Assembly (NCBI RefSeq): GCF_902167145.1
Contig: NC_050097.1
Span: 175,738,923-175,802,922, forward strand
Direction of reading: 5' to 3'
DNA from: Zea mays
Taxonomy: Eukaryota; Streptophyta; Magnoliopsida; Poales; Poaceae
Length of the DNA stretch: 64,000 nucleotides
The notes below the pieces were generated by a model. That model did not search any database, was not told where the DNA came from, and worked only from the letters and a program-made list of their open reading frames with translations. The translations under genes and the position numbers were made by a program. This document shows positions 10,901-21,595 of the stretch, piece after piece (within the stretch, counting starts at the first letter, position 1; the number at the start of each line of letters is the position of its first letter).

Positions 10901-11161
10901 CATGTTGACAAGATGATTCTTTTTGATAGTTGATTTACCATAAACTGAATGGCTTGGTCGCCATGGACGATCTTCGGAGTCCTCGCCACCACTGTCCACA
11001 TCATAGCTGTCACTGTCACCAGTATCTTCGGACAAACCTTCCAGAATCTCCTTAGTAATCTTTTCTGTATTGGTCTTTGACATCGCTATAAGAAACCCCA
11101 GGTTTTTCTCTTCGTCAAGGCTCAGCTTCATCTCAGCAACAGCCTTCTTATCTTCAGACAT
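7945..11161 (-). CDS. Antisense gene of element B, three predicted exons, about 1019 aa
   Basis: Predicted exons on the minus strand: 11161-9050 (704 codons, ATG at 11161), 8967-8175 and 8099-7945. Introns are 82 and 75 nt with GT..AG ends (AAAG|GTGCGA..TTTGCAG and TTAG|GTATTA..ATGTAG). Phases are compatible, and the frame is open from ATG to TAA. Residues of about 120-170 (LSSFVVEVLKIFEVYLHQLT) resemble the 'putative gypsy-type transposon' domain annotated in plant retroelements. A Lys/Glu/Pro-rich middle follows, with basic clusters (KRKKIKV, KRKRM) that could be nuclear signals. Exon 2 is mostly coiled coil. The exact second acceptor is uncertain (CCTCAG 21 nt further on is also in phase). 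Its function is unknown to me. Antisense ORFs are known in Tat-lineage elements. A single unspliced 745-codon frame (8924-11161) is the alternative reading. Confidence 0.75.
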
Positions 11162-11303
11162 CTTCGGAGACGCTAAAAAACTATTTTCAAAGCCGAAGCT
11201 TCAAAGCTAAAAGCTTAGCAAATCACAGTGCACAAGAGCTAAAAATTGAGTGAGCAGGAGTGGTTCGCCAGAAAGCGTGCAAAATGAGTTTGCGGTATGG
11301 CCG

Positions 11304-11311
11304 TATTTATA
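11304..11311 (-). promoter_or_regulatory. TATA box for the antisense gene of element B
   Basis: TATAAATA on the minus strand, about 145 nt before the antisense ATG and outside the LTR. The same octamer lies upstream of the antisense gene of F (55659-55666). The antisense gene therefore appears to have its own promoter. Confidence 0.65.
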
Positions 11312-11418
11312 CGCCTGGTGTGTTGAAAGCTGAAAGACCCCACTTGTCATTGAATGTTGCTATTCTAGCAAAGGGAAGGTGTTTTTTCGGACCTTCGGCG
11401 TAAAGCCTTCGTCCATAT

Positions 11419-11467
11419 CGCAATCTAAATTTATTATTTCAAACAAATTAAAATTGCGAGGGGCTAC
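11419..11467 (+). other. Hairpin plus polypurine tract of element B
   Basis: CGCAAT (11419-11424) pairs with ATTGCG (11453-11458), and further A/T pairs are possible inside. The tract aggggctac follows directly and abuts the 3' LTR. It would prime plus-strand DNA synthesis. Confidence 0.55.
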
Positions 11468-12108
11468 TGTTGGGGACCTTCGGCGTCCGAAGGTCCTCAA
11501 AAATAGGATTTAACAGTATTTCTGTAGTACAATGTGTGAACAGGTACCTTCGGACTAAAGTTGGCATTGCAGTAGACCAGAATAATACGAAGGTTGATAC
11601 AGAGCCGAAGGTGCGAGCAGGAAAGCTTCGGCGTAACAGCAAAGAGTGGAACCGACTTAAAGATGAAAAGGCTATTCAGACCTCGATAGACTACTATAGA
11701 GTTATTATCAAATGTAAAGGGCATGAATGTAATTTTGTAAGGGCTGTGTCCCGTGTCTATAAATAGGTGAACAGTATCCCCGTACTGTTCACGCTGACTT
11801 GGCATTCGTCTTCTGCGTCACGCTTGTACTGTCATTTCCTTCCGATTGAAGGTACACTTGTAGCTCAATAATATTTTTGTTTATGCTCAATAATAATAAA
11901 TGATTGTTCATGTTTCTTTTACATTCTTTATATTTCATCCTTCGTCATTGTTTGATGAATTTATGAAGGTATGTCCTTCATAACCTTCGTCCGCAAGTCA
12001 TTATATTCTAAGGAAAATAATGCTTCGGAGGACGAAGGATATTAACGATTAACATTTTCTATGTTGCCTTGTTCTTAACTCTTAGCACTTAAGAACAAGT
12101 CCCCAACA
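11468..12108 (+). repeat. Element B 3' LTR (641 bp)
   Basis: Same length as the 5' LTR, with four differences by eye. TATA box at 11758-11765. It is followed by TSD gagcc and the resumed pol of A. Confidence 0.96.
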
Positions 12109-13641
12109 GAGCCCTTCAGGGTAGAGGAGGCCTTGCTAGATCCGGATTGGGTATTGGCCATGCAGGAGGAACTCAACAACTTCAAGCGCAATGAAGTTTG
12201 GACACTGGTGCCTCATCCTAAGCAAAATGTTGTGGGAACCAAGTGGGTGTTCCGCAACAAACAAGACGAGCACGGAGTGGTGACGAGGAACAAGGCTCGA
12301 CTTGTGGCAAAAGGTTATGCCCAAGTCGCAGGTTTGGACTTTGAGGAGACTTTTGCTCCTGTGGCTAGGCTAGAGTCCATTCGTATCTTGCTAGCATATG
12401 CCGCTCACCATTCTTTCAGGTTGTTCCAAATGGATGTGAAGAGCGCTTTCCTCAACGGGCCAATAAAGGAGGAGGTGTACGTGGAGCAACCCCCTGGCTT
12501 CGAGGACGAACGGTACCCCGACCACGTGTGTAAGCTCTCTAAGGCGCTCTATGGACTTAAGCAAGCCCCAAGAGCATGGTATGAATGCCTTAGAGATTTC
12601 TTAATTGCTAATGCTTTCGAGGTTGGGAAAGCCGATCCAACTCTTTTCACTAAGACTTGTGACGGTGATCTTTTTGTGTGCCAAATTTATGTAGATGACA
12701 TCATATTTGGTTCTACTAATAAAAAGTCTTGTGAAGAGTTTAGCAGGGTGATGACGCAGAAATTCGAGATGTCAATGATGGGCGAGTTGAACTACTTCCT
12801 TGGGTTTCAAGTGAAGCAACTCAAGGACGGCACCTTCATCTCCCAAACAAAGTACACACAAGACTTGCTGAAGCGGTTTGGGATGAAGGACGCCAAGCCC
12901 GCAAAGACTCCGATGGGAACCGACGGACACACCGACCTCAACAAAGGAGGTAAGTCCGTTGATCAAAAAGCATACCGGTCAATGATAGGGTCTTTACTTT
13001 ACTTATGTGCTAGTAGACCGGATATTATGCTTAGCGTATGCATGTGTGCTAGATTTCAATCCGATCCTAAGGAGTGTCACTTAGTGGCAGTGAAGCGAAT
13101 CCTTAGATACTTAGTTGCTACGCCTTGCTTCGGGCTCTGGTATCCAAAGGGGTCTACCTTTGACTTGATTGGATATTCAGACTCCGACTATGCTGGATGT
13201 AAGGTCGATAGGAAGAGTACATCGGGGACGTGTCAATTCTTAGGAAGGTCCCTGGTGTCATGGAACTCTAAGAAACAAACTTCCGTTGCCCTATCCACTG
13301 CTGAGGCCGAGTATGTTGCCGCAGGACAGTGTTGCGCGCAACTACTTTGGATGAGGCAAACCCTCAGGGACTTTGGCTACAATCTGAGCGAAGTCCCACT
13401 CCTATGTGATAATGAGAGTGCTATCCGCATGGCGGAGAATCCTGTTGAGCACAGCCGCACAAAGCACATAGACATCCGACATCACTTTTTGAGAGACCAC
13501 CAGCAAAAGGGAGATATCGAAGTGTTTCATGTTAGCATCGAGAACCAGCTAGCCGATATCTTTACCAAGCCTCTAGATGAGAAGACCTTTTGCAGGTTGC
13601 GTAGTGAGCTAAATGTCTTAGATTCGCGGAACTTGGATTGA
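12109..13641 (+). CDS. pol: Sirevirus pol, 3' segment: reverse transcriptase and RNase H (element A)
   Basis: This is the rest of the pol of A, downstream of B. Removing B plus one TSD copy (7436 bp) puts it in the same frame as 2999-4677, with no other lesion visible. The copia RT domain starts with [11 protein letters not shown] (about residue 40). It carries [12 protein letters not shown], then YVDD at 12688-12699 (catalytic aspartates), then [12 protein letters not shown]. RNase H follows with [19 protein letters not shown] (about 13170) and STAEAEY (about 13295). The frame stops with TGA at 13639-13641. The first in-frame ATG is at 12160, inside the RT, so it is not a true start. The only visible disruption of pol is B. 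Confidence 0.92.
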   Translation, partial: EPFRVEEALLDPDWVLAMQEELNNFKRNEVWTLVPHPKQNVVGTKWVFRNKQDEHGVVTRNKARLVAKGYAQVAGLDFEETFAPVARLESIRILLAYAAHHSFRLFQMDVKSAFLNGPIKEEVYVEQPPGFEDERYPDHVCKLSKALYGLKQAPRAWYECLRDFLIANAFEVGKADPTLFTKTCDGDLFVCQIYVDDIIFGSTNKKSCEEFSRVMTQKFEMSMMGELNYFLGFQVKQLKDGTFISQTKYTQDLLKRFGMKDAKPAKTPMGTDGHTDLNKGGKSVDQKAYRSMIGSLLYLCASRPDIMLSVCMCARFQSDPKECHLVAVKRILRYLVATPCFGLWYPKGSTFDLIGYSDSDYAGCKVDRKSTSGTCQFLGRSLVSWNSKKQTSVALSTAEAEYVAAGQCCAQLLWMRQTLRDFGYNLSEVPLLCDNESAIRMAENPVEHSRTKHIDIRHHFLRDHQQKGDIEVFHVSIENQLADIFTKPLDEKTFCRLRSELNVLDSRNLD

Positions 13642-14426
13642 ATTGTAGCATACATGTGTTTATGCCCTTGATCATGTTCATTCTGCATTTTGTTGCTTAT
13701 TGTGGTGCTCAAGTTGTACAAACATTCCCCGGACCTCACAAGTCCTTGTGTAAGTGATGCACATATTTAGGGGGAGTTATGCTACAACTTGACCCTTTGA
13801 GACTAACCATATGCTTGAGTTTGGTTGTTTTAGCCTCAAAGGAGAATTGAAAGGAAAATGGTGGACTTGGACCATGAAATACTTCCACTGCACTCCGATG
13901 AGAGGGTAACTTATTCCAAGTTCATCTCATGAACTCTTATTGCCATTTGCTCTTAATTGAAGATTTTGGTGAGGCAATGGGGTTACAAGGCCAAGATTGA
14001 TCCCGTTTTGGTGTTTGATGCCAAAGGGGGAGAAAATAAAGGCCAAAGCAATAAATGGATCAGCTACCACTTGAGAGATTTGAAAATAGTAGGGTAGAGA
14101 TTTTGGTTTGTCAAAACTCTTTCATGTCTCTTTTGTCAAAAGTTGGCTTCTTGTGGGGAGAAGTAGTGATTATGGGAAAAAGGGGGAGTTTTTGAAATCT
14201 TTGATCAATCTCTTTTGGAATGACTCTCTTTATGCTTCAACATGTGTGTTTGACTTAGAGATAGAGATTTGAGTTTGATTTGCAAAAACAAACCAAGTGG
14301 TGGCAAAGGATGATCCATATATGCCAAAATTGAAACAAAATGAATTTGAGTTTTATTTGAAGTGATTTTGCACTTGTTCTAGTTGCTTTATGTTGTGTTG
14401 GCATAAATCACCAAAAAGGGGGAGAT
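13642..14426 (+). other. Element A 3' untranslated region with repeated polypurine tracts
   Basis: No coding region is visible. Four copies of a GGGGGAG-type purine tract occur near 13770, 14026, 14183 and 14418. The last lies immediately before the 3' LTR and is the plus-strand primer. Multiple polypurine tracts upstream of the 3' LTR are a known Sirevirus signature. A possible 6-bp hairpin (TTTATG 14387-14392 with CATAAA 14402-14407) lies just before the last tract. Confidence 0.75.
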
Positions 14427-15675
14427 TGAAAGGGAAATGTGCCCTTGGGCCATTTCTAAAGAATTTTGGTGATTGAGTGCCAACATAAGTGGTTAAATAT
14501 GAATCTATGCCCATGGATGAACAAAGTGCAAATCAAGAGCAAAGGTATGTTTCTAAGTCGTAGTACATTGGTTTTGTGTACTAATATACTTGTCTAAGTA
14601 TCAGAAACAGAAAGAAGAAGAAAAGAGAAGAGTTGGCTGTATATAGCCAAGAGGCTGTTTCGGTCTGGGGCACCGGACTGTCCGGTGGTGCACCGGACAG
14701 TGTCCGGTGCGCCAGGCTGCCTCGGGCGAAGAGGCCGCTCTCGGGAATTTGCCGACGGCGTACGGCTAAAATTCACCGGACTGTCCGGTGTGCACCGGAC
14801 TGTCCGGTGAGACAACGGTCGGCCGGGCCAACGGTCGGCCGCGCGATCTGCGCGGGACACGTGGCCGAGCCAACGGTCGGAAGGGGCACCGGACTGTCCG
14901 GTGTGCACCGGACATGTCCGGTGCGCCAACGGCTCCCAGATCTGCAATGGTTGGCTGCGCCATTTTTGGAAGGAGATCGGGCACCGGACAGTGTCCGGTG
15001 TGCACCGGACTGTCCGGTGCACCCGACGACAGAAGGCAAGGATGGCCTTCCTGTTTTGCTCTCAACGGCTCCTAGCTGCCTTGGGGCTATAAAAGGGACC
15101 CCTAGGCGCATGGAGGAGAAACACAAGCAACCTTAGAGCATTCTTGATCATCCACACTCAGTCTTTGCGCATTCGTTTGTCATTCTAAGTGATTCGAGCT
15201 CCGTTCTAGTGAGAACTTTGAGATAGTCTTTGAGCTCGATTCTTGGCCGTGTGTGTGCGCATTTTGCTGTGGATTTGTGTGTGTTGCTTCCCTTCCTTAC
15301 TCTGTGATTCTTTGTGAACATCAAAAGTGTAAGGGCGAGAGGCTCCAAGTTGTGGAGATTCCTCGCGAACGGGATAAGAAAAGAAAAGCATAACACTGTG
15401 GTATTCAAGTTGATCATTGGATCACTTGAGAGGAGTTGAGTGCAACTCTCGTCCGTTGGGACGCCACAACGTGGAGTAGGCAAGTTTTGTACTTGGCCGA
15501 ACCACGGGATAAATCACTGTGTCTTCTCTGTGTTGAATTCTTTGTGATTATCGTATTGTGCAAAACCTTCTCTCTAGCCACTTGGCGATTATTGTGCTAA
15601 CACTTAACAAGTTTTTGTGGCTATAAGTTTAAGTTCTACAGGATCACCTATTCACCCCCCCTCTAGGTGCTCTCA
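14427..15675 (+). repeat. Element A 3' LTR (1249 bp), complete
   Basis: Starts TGAAAGGGAAAT and ends GCTCTCA. U3 holds four clusters of the palindrome CACCGGAC-x-GTCCGGTG (about 14671-14712, 14774-14810, 14887-14925 and 14981-15021). Such palindromes are characteristic of Sirevirus LTRs and may bind host factors or form cruciforms. A TATA box (tataaaag) is at 15088-15095. Open frames of 60-170 codons over the palindromes on both strands are by-products. Confidence 0.95.
15088..15095 (+). promoter_or_regulatory. TATA box of element A 3' LTR
   Basis: tataaaag in a GC-rich context just downstream of the palindrome array. The equivalent of window base 1 is 15111, so R would begin at about that point. 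Confidence 0.75.
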
Positions 15676-15680
15676 GCTTG

Positions 15681-16403
15681 ACACAACTAAAAGGGAAGTG
15701 CATTGCTCAACCTTCTCAAGATAACCGTGATCACATGGTGAAGAAGCCTGAGACGGGAACAATCGTGGCATGCACTAAATCCCTTGAAGAAAATGTCAAG
15801 GACTTGAGGATTGTCAAGAGGAAGGAACAAAAGAAGAAAATCAATACCTCTTCCAAAAGCCTCAACCACGCCTCCATAAAAGGTAATATCCAAGGTAATA
15901 ATCAAGTCACACTTCACACTAAGAGAAGTAAGAAGCGTAGTGAATGCTTTGAAAAGGGGCACTCTATTAGGTCATGTCCCTATATTAAAAATGACTTGAT
16001 TATTAACAAGGATGATAAACTTTGTTTTAAATGCTCAAAGAAGGGACACTTGTTTAGGTCTTGTCCCCATTTAAAACAAAAAGGCATAATGTTAGAAAAG
16101 AAAATATTCACTAACCATATAGCAAGAGAGAAACAAGGAAAGAAGAAATCTTCAAGACTTGAGGATCGCCTATGCTACATGTGCCAAAAGAAGGGACATC
16201 AATGCAAGGATTGTCCCATTGGTAACAATCCCACTCCTAGCTTGTCAATTAATTCTCATGTAACTAGGCAACCCAAAATTGCAACTTGTGCTACAAAGGT
16301 AAGGAGCTTACCTAGTGCTAGCACAAAGGACGTTTGGGTCCCTAGATCTTTGTTGACTAACCTTGATGGACCCATCAAGAGATGGGTACCAAAATGTGCT
16401 TGA
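15681..16403 (+). CDS. gag: Sirevirus-like gag C-terminal part with zinc knuckles (element C), truncated by element A
   Basis: This is the 3' end of a gag frame whose 5' part lies beyond A, outside the window. It has no genuine ATG at its start, and the frame simply runs in from A's LTR. It is Lys-rich with three knuckle repeats. The first (ECFEKGHSIRSC) has lost its first Cys, while the second (CFKCSKKGHLFRSC) and third (CYMCQKKGHQCKDC) are complete CX2CX4HX4C. It ends with the WVPR..WVPK signature also found at the end of gag of A and D. Three knuckles in a row are unusual, because A and D have one. It stops with TGA 16401-16403, followed by a ctttgcag acceptor-like motif. Confidence 0.75.
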   Translation, partial: TQLKGKCIAQPSQDNRDHMVKKPETGTIVACTKSLEENVKDLRIVKRKEQKKKINTSSKSLNHASIKGNIQGNNQVTLHTKRSKKRSECFEKGHSIRSCPYIKNDLIINKDDKLCFKCSKKGHLFRSCPHLKQKGIMLEKKIFTNHIAREKQGKKKSSRLEDRLCYMCQKKGHQCKDCPIGNNPTPSLSINSHVTRQPKIATCATKVRSLPSASTKDVWVPRSLLTNLDGPIKRWVPKCA

Positions 16404-19400
16404 CAAGCTTTGCAGGAGAAGGAGATGGTATGAAGCTTTGGGGTGCTTGAGAGAGTCAATTCAATTTTTATTAACTGAAGCTATCAATCTTCAATGATCT
16501 ATATCCATGATTGACCCAAGGTTATTTTTCAAATTACTATATCTCAAACTCATATCATCTCGAGGGAAGATATCGATGTTGTAGGAAATAAATAATTATC
16601 CTGAGTCGAAAAGTCAAGACCTACAACATGGAGAAAAGCCAAAGGATGGTAACATTTATGCTTTTAAGTGCAAGTATCTTAAAATATCATTCCTTATGTG
16701 TCTTGTGTAGTCACATAGAAAAAGAAAGCACTTCAAATGTTTTTTAAATTATGTCACCATTCTTTCAAGAAGTTCCTCTCATATGGTAGATTGTACATTC
16801 GTCATTTCTATACCATAGCAATCTACATGCTTTAAATTGTTGTAAGTACCCCATGGCATGTTTTTCACTAATTATCTTATTATTGCCATGATTCTAGATA
16901 TAGAGAGATATTTCATGTTCTTAAAAGAATAAGGTGTCATGTAAGGAATTCAAATCCTTAGGACACTTATAAAAGGAAAAATCTCTCTATAACTAGAAAA
17001 GTGAGACTAATGCTTTTATCTAAGTAACCCAAGTAGTCTCACTTGTAGAGAATAATTTTCTCTTTGGAAGTGTGCAATATAACATAAAAAGAAAAATCAA
17101 TCCAATGACTTATGTTGTTGTACTTCTTGCCTAAGTTGGATATGATTCTTCTATATCTATCGCTCTCCATGTTATGAATTAGACTTATTCCCATAATCTT
17201 AAAGAATCATCTATGCTTGTTTTATGAGTTAAAACTTAGCATATATCATGGAATAGTCTAGTTCATATTATAAAGTTTCCATGCTTTAGTAATCCACTTT
17301 TCATTCCTTGTCAAAAATGATTACAAAAAGGGAAACTAGTGCTTGTGTTACTAATGACATATCTCTTGAGCTTACGTATGAAAATCTACAAGATAGTCAG
17401 TACAAATTTAAAGCCACAAGCCTCAAAGGTTACTCTTCACCCAACGGAAGAGAGGTAAAAGCAAATGTATGGGAACTCATCTTCTTAATCAAATATAGTT
17501 CCCATCAATGGTTGTTTACTCTAATTTATCATTCTACCTATGTGAAGAATAGATTCTTTATTGAACCAAAATTGGCTAGATGTGCATTCAATCTCATTCT
17601 CATAAAATGCACTTGTCCATTAGAATCTATTTCATGCCTTTGCTATATGTGTTCTCATATTGACTTGCTTCTAAGTAATGATTAATGAATTCAATATGAA
17701 GAAGTAAATTTCCTATGATTGATCAAAATGTTTAAAAAGTGCATATTTCTTTTCTTAATGATGTGCACTAATGTTAAGAAGTTTACTTCATGTCTATGTG
17801 ACTTATGGATGATGAATTGTTTTTACTTTCTATTTAAAGAAATCATCATTCATCATATACTCCCTTGTGCTATTAACATCTTTCTTGAGTGTTTTCAATA
17901 AGTTTGGAAGGAAAAAGAAACAACTACAAAAGGGAGGACACTCACATGAAAAAGAAAGACATCAAGAGCAACAACACCTACTTGGATAATGAGATCTTCA
18001 AAACAATCAATGGTGTGGTTGTAAGCACTCTAAACCTTTTTCATTTGTGAGAATACTAGGCATAAATTGTTTATTACAAATTTTATGATCCTTGATCAAG
18101 ATGAATGATGCTTCTCCCTTTTCGTCTCTAAAGTTGAATGCATCTATTCTTCTCATTCCAATTCTTTGATGCATATCTCTAGGGGGAGCCTATTTCTATA
18201 TCTTGATCATATCAAGACTATCACTTTATCCTAGTAATCTCATATAGTCTCTTGCATGAGAATGAGTTTCTCATGGTGTTTGCTACTACATATCAATCCA
18301 ACTTGTTAAAATAATGTCGCTCTTATCAAGGATTGTTGCTTTCATTGCTAAAGTAGCATATTTACTGGATTATCCTATTCTAATACATATGTTGTTCTTT
18401 TGATCACATCTATTATTTGTTTGATCATTGAATAACTTCAATTAACCTTATAATTCTTAGTGTCGCATATACTATCAATAGATATCTCTCTTGATGTGCA
18501 CTAAGTTAAAAGGAGAATTCATGATACAATTATGCACCCTGTGATCCATTTGATATATGCTAACAATGTCTTGAGGATCACTAGTTGTAGAACTCTCTCT
18601 TGTGCAAAATATTTCCATACTCTGTCTTGAATATAGGTCTTAAGTGACTAAGACTAAGAACAAAGCACAATGAAGAGAGCATCTCTATGTGAAGGTACAA
18701 AAGGGTAAAACTATTCCATCTCATTCATACATGTACCTAAATCTTCCCACATTCCTTGCATATAGTGTTTAAAAGGAAGAGAAAGCATGTCCATACATTA
18801 TCCCTGCTTCATACCTAGTTTAACTTATCAAACATTTATTCATGCATCTTTGTTAAAACTGGGTGAAGTGATCTTATTGTCAAAGAGCTTAAAGCTTAAC
18901 CTTGTAACGAGGATAAGATGCCTTTGTTCCAAAGGTGGATGGTCCTTAAGCCTCTTTGAAATCCTTAAAGGTAAATGCTTGAGATGTTTATAACATGCTT
19001 TCGTAAGTGCTTAAACTGTCATGAGCATCACACTTATACTATGACACAATGCACTTCACATTCTCTATGATATGGATATGATCTCATTAACCTAAATTAT
19101 GTGCACTTGGCATCTAAGACCAAAAAAAAATTTGTATTCCTCTCAAAGCACATATTTAGGGGGAGCAATCTATATTATATGGAATTGTTTAAGCTTAATT
19201 TACATATCCTTTTAATCATGTCTCTTTCCTTTGGTACATTTGCATATTTCCTATCTCTATTGTGCCAAGGCTAAGACTAATATGTTTCCATGAGCATCTC
19301 ATGTATTAAGTCTTAGATTGAAAGGGAAATGGAGTATTCGGCAAAGACATCGCTTCCACTCTACATCTTCGGTATTATCCTTTCTTGTCGATATTCCGCC

Positions 19401-20045
19401 AGCCCTCTAATTTGGTATAATCTTCACTCGCATATTATTTACCAAAGGGGGAGCAAGTAGTTACCTAGGGCTTATATTTCACTCAAGTATCCGTTTTTGG
19501 CGATTCATGCCAAAGGGGGAGAAAGTATTAGCCCAAAGCAAAAGGACCGCACCACCACCAATTTTCAAAAATTTGAGTTAAGAAAAGATTTTTCAATTGA
19601 TGATTTTTCAATCGGTATCTTACTTTTGATAGAATTTCAAATTGGTACAACCCTTTCAAAACTAATATCTAAAACCCTCTTGAACACTAAGAGGAGGATT
19701 TGATTAAGGGGGAGTTTTGTTTTGTCAAAGGAAAAAGCATTTGAAACAGGGGGAGAAAATTTCAGATATTGAAAATGCTTCTCAAAATTCTACTCATTTA
19801 CCTTTGACCATTTGCAAAAGGACTTTGGAAAGAATTTACAAAAGAATTTGCAAAAACAAAACATGTGGTGCAAGCGTGGTCCAAAATGATAAAAATAAAG
19901 AAATCAATCCATGCATATCTTATGAAATGAATATTGGTTCAATTCTAAGTAACCTTTTGCACTTACCTTAAGAAAACTAGTTCAATTTCGCACTTATATA
20001 GTTGCTTTGGTTTGTGTTGTCATCAATCATCAAAAAGGGGGAGAT
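16404..20045 (+). other. Interior of element C without recognisable genes (3.6 kb)
   Basis: AT-rich sequence where pol would be expected. I see no protease, integrase, RT or RNase H motif on either strand. The longest frames (125 aa at 17308-17685, 84 aa at 19717-19971) have no recognisable domain. Purine tracts GGGGGAG occur near 18182, 19158, 19447, 19515, 19707, 19750 and 20037, with the last one at the LTR. The region could be rearranged Sirevirus 3' sequence or a captured segment. Confidence 0.6.
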
Positions 20046-21590
20046 TGAAAGGGAAATAGGGTCAAACCTTTTCCTAAATGATTTTGGTGGTTGAATTGCC
20101 CAACACAAACAATTGGACTAACTAGTTTGATCTAGATCATACATTCTACAGGTGCCAAAGGTTCAACTCAAAACCAATACAAAGATTAAAAAGGGTTCAA
20201 AAAGAAAGGAGCAAAGGAAACCGAAGTGCTCCCTGGTCTGGCGCACCGAACAGTGTCCGGTGCACCACCGAACGGTGTCCGGTGCACTAGGGTGAATCAG
20301 CTCAAACTCTTAGGCTTCGGGATTTCCAGGCGCAGCTCCACTATAATTCACCGGACTGTCCGGTGTTGCACCGGACAATATCCGGTGGCACACCGGACTG
20401 TCCGGTGCACCAGCGGAGCAACGGCTATCTGCGCGCAATGGTCGACTCTGCAAAGTGAACAGTGCAATTCAGAATGTCAGAGCAGAAGTCAGAGGGGCAC
20501 CGGACAGTCCGGTGCGACACCGGACTGTCCGGTGCCACAAGAGGACAGAGCCTCCAACGGTCGACCAGCTCCAAGCGTTAACGGCAGGATGACATGGCGG
20601 CGCACCGGACACTGTCCGGTGGCGCATCGGACACTGTTCGGTGGCGCACCAGACACTGTCCGGTGCGCCCATCGCCAGCAGCCTACTCCAACGGCTACAA
20701 TTTGGTTGGTGGCTATAAATACCACCCCAACCGGCCACTTCAAGGTGTGGGAGCCCAAGCAACATTCCAAGTCATCTAATTGACATACTCAAGCCCTCCC
20801 ATCCACCTCTATTCATTGATCCATCCTATACACAAGATCTAGACCACTACAACCAACACAAGTGCCACAAAAGCGAAGGAAAGCAAGAGAGAGCTACTCA
20901 TTTGAGTTTAGCACTAGTGCCTTGTGAGATTCATTGAGAGATAGTGTGTGCTACATCTTTGTGTTCATTTGTGCGTGGAGTTTTGACTCCCATTGAACTT
21001 CCTCCAAAGTTCTGGAGGCTTGTAAAAGCTAGCAAGAGACACCAAAGAGTGTGGTGGTCCTTGCAGGATCTTAAGTGATCCTTGAGAAGAAGAAGAGCTC
21101 GCCGGTCTTGAGTGATTGGTGGAGAGAGGGAAAGGGTTGAAAAAGACCCATCCTTAGTGGACTCCTCAACGGGGACTAGGCCTTCGAGGGCCGAACCTCG
21201 GTAAAACAAATCACCCGTGTCTTGTGCGCTTATTGCTTGTGATTTGTTTGTCCTTTCCCTTTCTAAGTTCTCTTGCGCTATTCTTTGCCAACATTATTTT
21301 GTGTTGCTTCAAGTTAAATTCTCATTTAGAGAAGCAACACCTTGCAAGAAAGAACTTGTGTTATTGCTCTTCTTATCTAAGCCCTCTTGATTTATTCTCA
21401 TAGATTTATTAGTAATATTGATTTATCAATTCCGCATTATTTGAAAGCAATACTCTTTACAAGCAAGGACTTAGTTTTTACTCCGATAATTGTATATCTT
21501 GTTCTAACCACTAATCAAGGGATCTAGTTGGGGGATAAAAATTTTAATTTTCAGGTTTCGCCTATCCACCCCCCCTCTAGGCGACTTTCA
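20046..21590 (+). repeat. Element C 3' LTR (1545 bp)
   Basis: Starts TGAAAGGGAAAT and ends GCGACTTTCA. Palindrome clusters of the CACCGGAC/GTCCGGTG type lie at about 20240-20290, 20349-20417, 20498-20535 and 20603-20670. A TATA box is at 20714-20721 (tataaata). It is related to the D LTR, which is on the opposite strand. Confidence 0.93.
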
Positions 21591-21595
21591 ATTGG

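Larger units (their letters stand above)
4678..12108 (+). mobile_element. Element B: Zeon-like non-autonomous Ty3/gypsy element, 7431 bp
   Basis: This is a complete element inserted in the integrase-RT linker of the pol of A, flanked by perfect TSDs gagcc (4673-4677 and 12109-12113). Both LTRs are 641 bp (TGTTGGGG..CCCCAACA) and differ at 4 sites by eye (about 0.6%). Inside are a primer site, gag, an 80-bp tandem repeat and a long antisense gene; no pol domain is present. The size, LTR length, gag-only content and reverse ORF match my memory of maize Zeon-1 in the Cinful/Zeon group. It must use pol supplied in trans. Element I is a second, diverged copy. Confidence 0.93.
1..15675 (+). mobile_element. 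Element A: Opie/Ji-like Sirevirus (Ty1/copia), interrupted by element B
   Basis: This is a nearly complete Ty1/copia element. It runs from a 5' LTR cut by the window edge, through a Met-initiator-type primer site, gag, pol (protease, integrase, RT, RNase H), repeated polypurine tracts and a full 1249 bp 3' LTR. Without B and its duplicated TSD, the visible part is about 8.2 kb, and about 8.9 kb once the missing LTR start is allowed for. The size, the gene order and the LTR palindromes fit maize Opie/Ji Sireviruses. The 5 bp after the 3' LTR (gcttg, 15676-15680) is one TSD copy; the other lies outside the window. The host sequence is the gag of element C. The two LTRs differ at about 5 of 565 shared positions by eye, so the insertion is recent. 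Confidence 0.93.
15676..21590 (+). mobile_element. Element C: Sirevirus-related element lacking a visible pol (3' part)
   Basis: The visible part starts inside gag, where A is inserted, and ends with a complete 1545 bp 3' LTR. The 5' part lies left of the window. Six GGGGGAG tracts, an LTR start TGAAAGGGAAATAGGG and CACCGGAC palindromes identify it as Sirevirus-like (Giepum/Ji relative, tentative). About 3.6 kb between gag and LTR has no pol homology, so this copy is non-autonomous. C is inserted into the RT of D; 21591-21595 (attgg) is the likely TSD. Confidence 0.85.

Noticed and set aside
14594..15136. Several overlapping frames of 95-167 codons on both strands
   Set aside because: They lie over the palindrome array of the A LTR. 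Palindromic GC-rich sequence opens all frames at once, and the same is seen in the LTRs of C and D.
17308..17685. 125-codon frame in C as a possible gene
   Set aside because: AT-rich, no domain, no supporting repeat or homologue in the window; not called as CDS.
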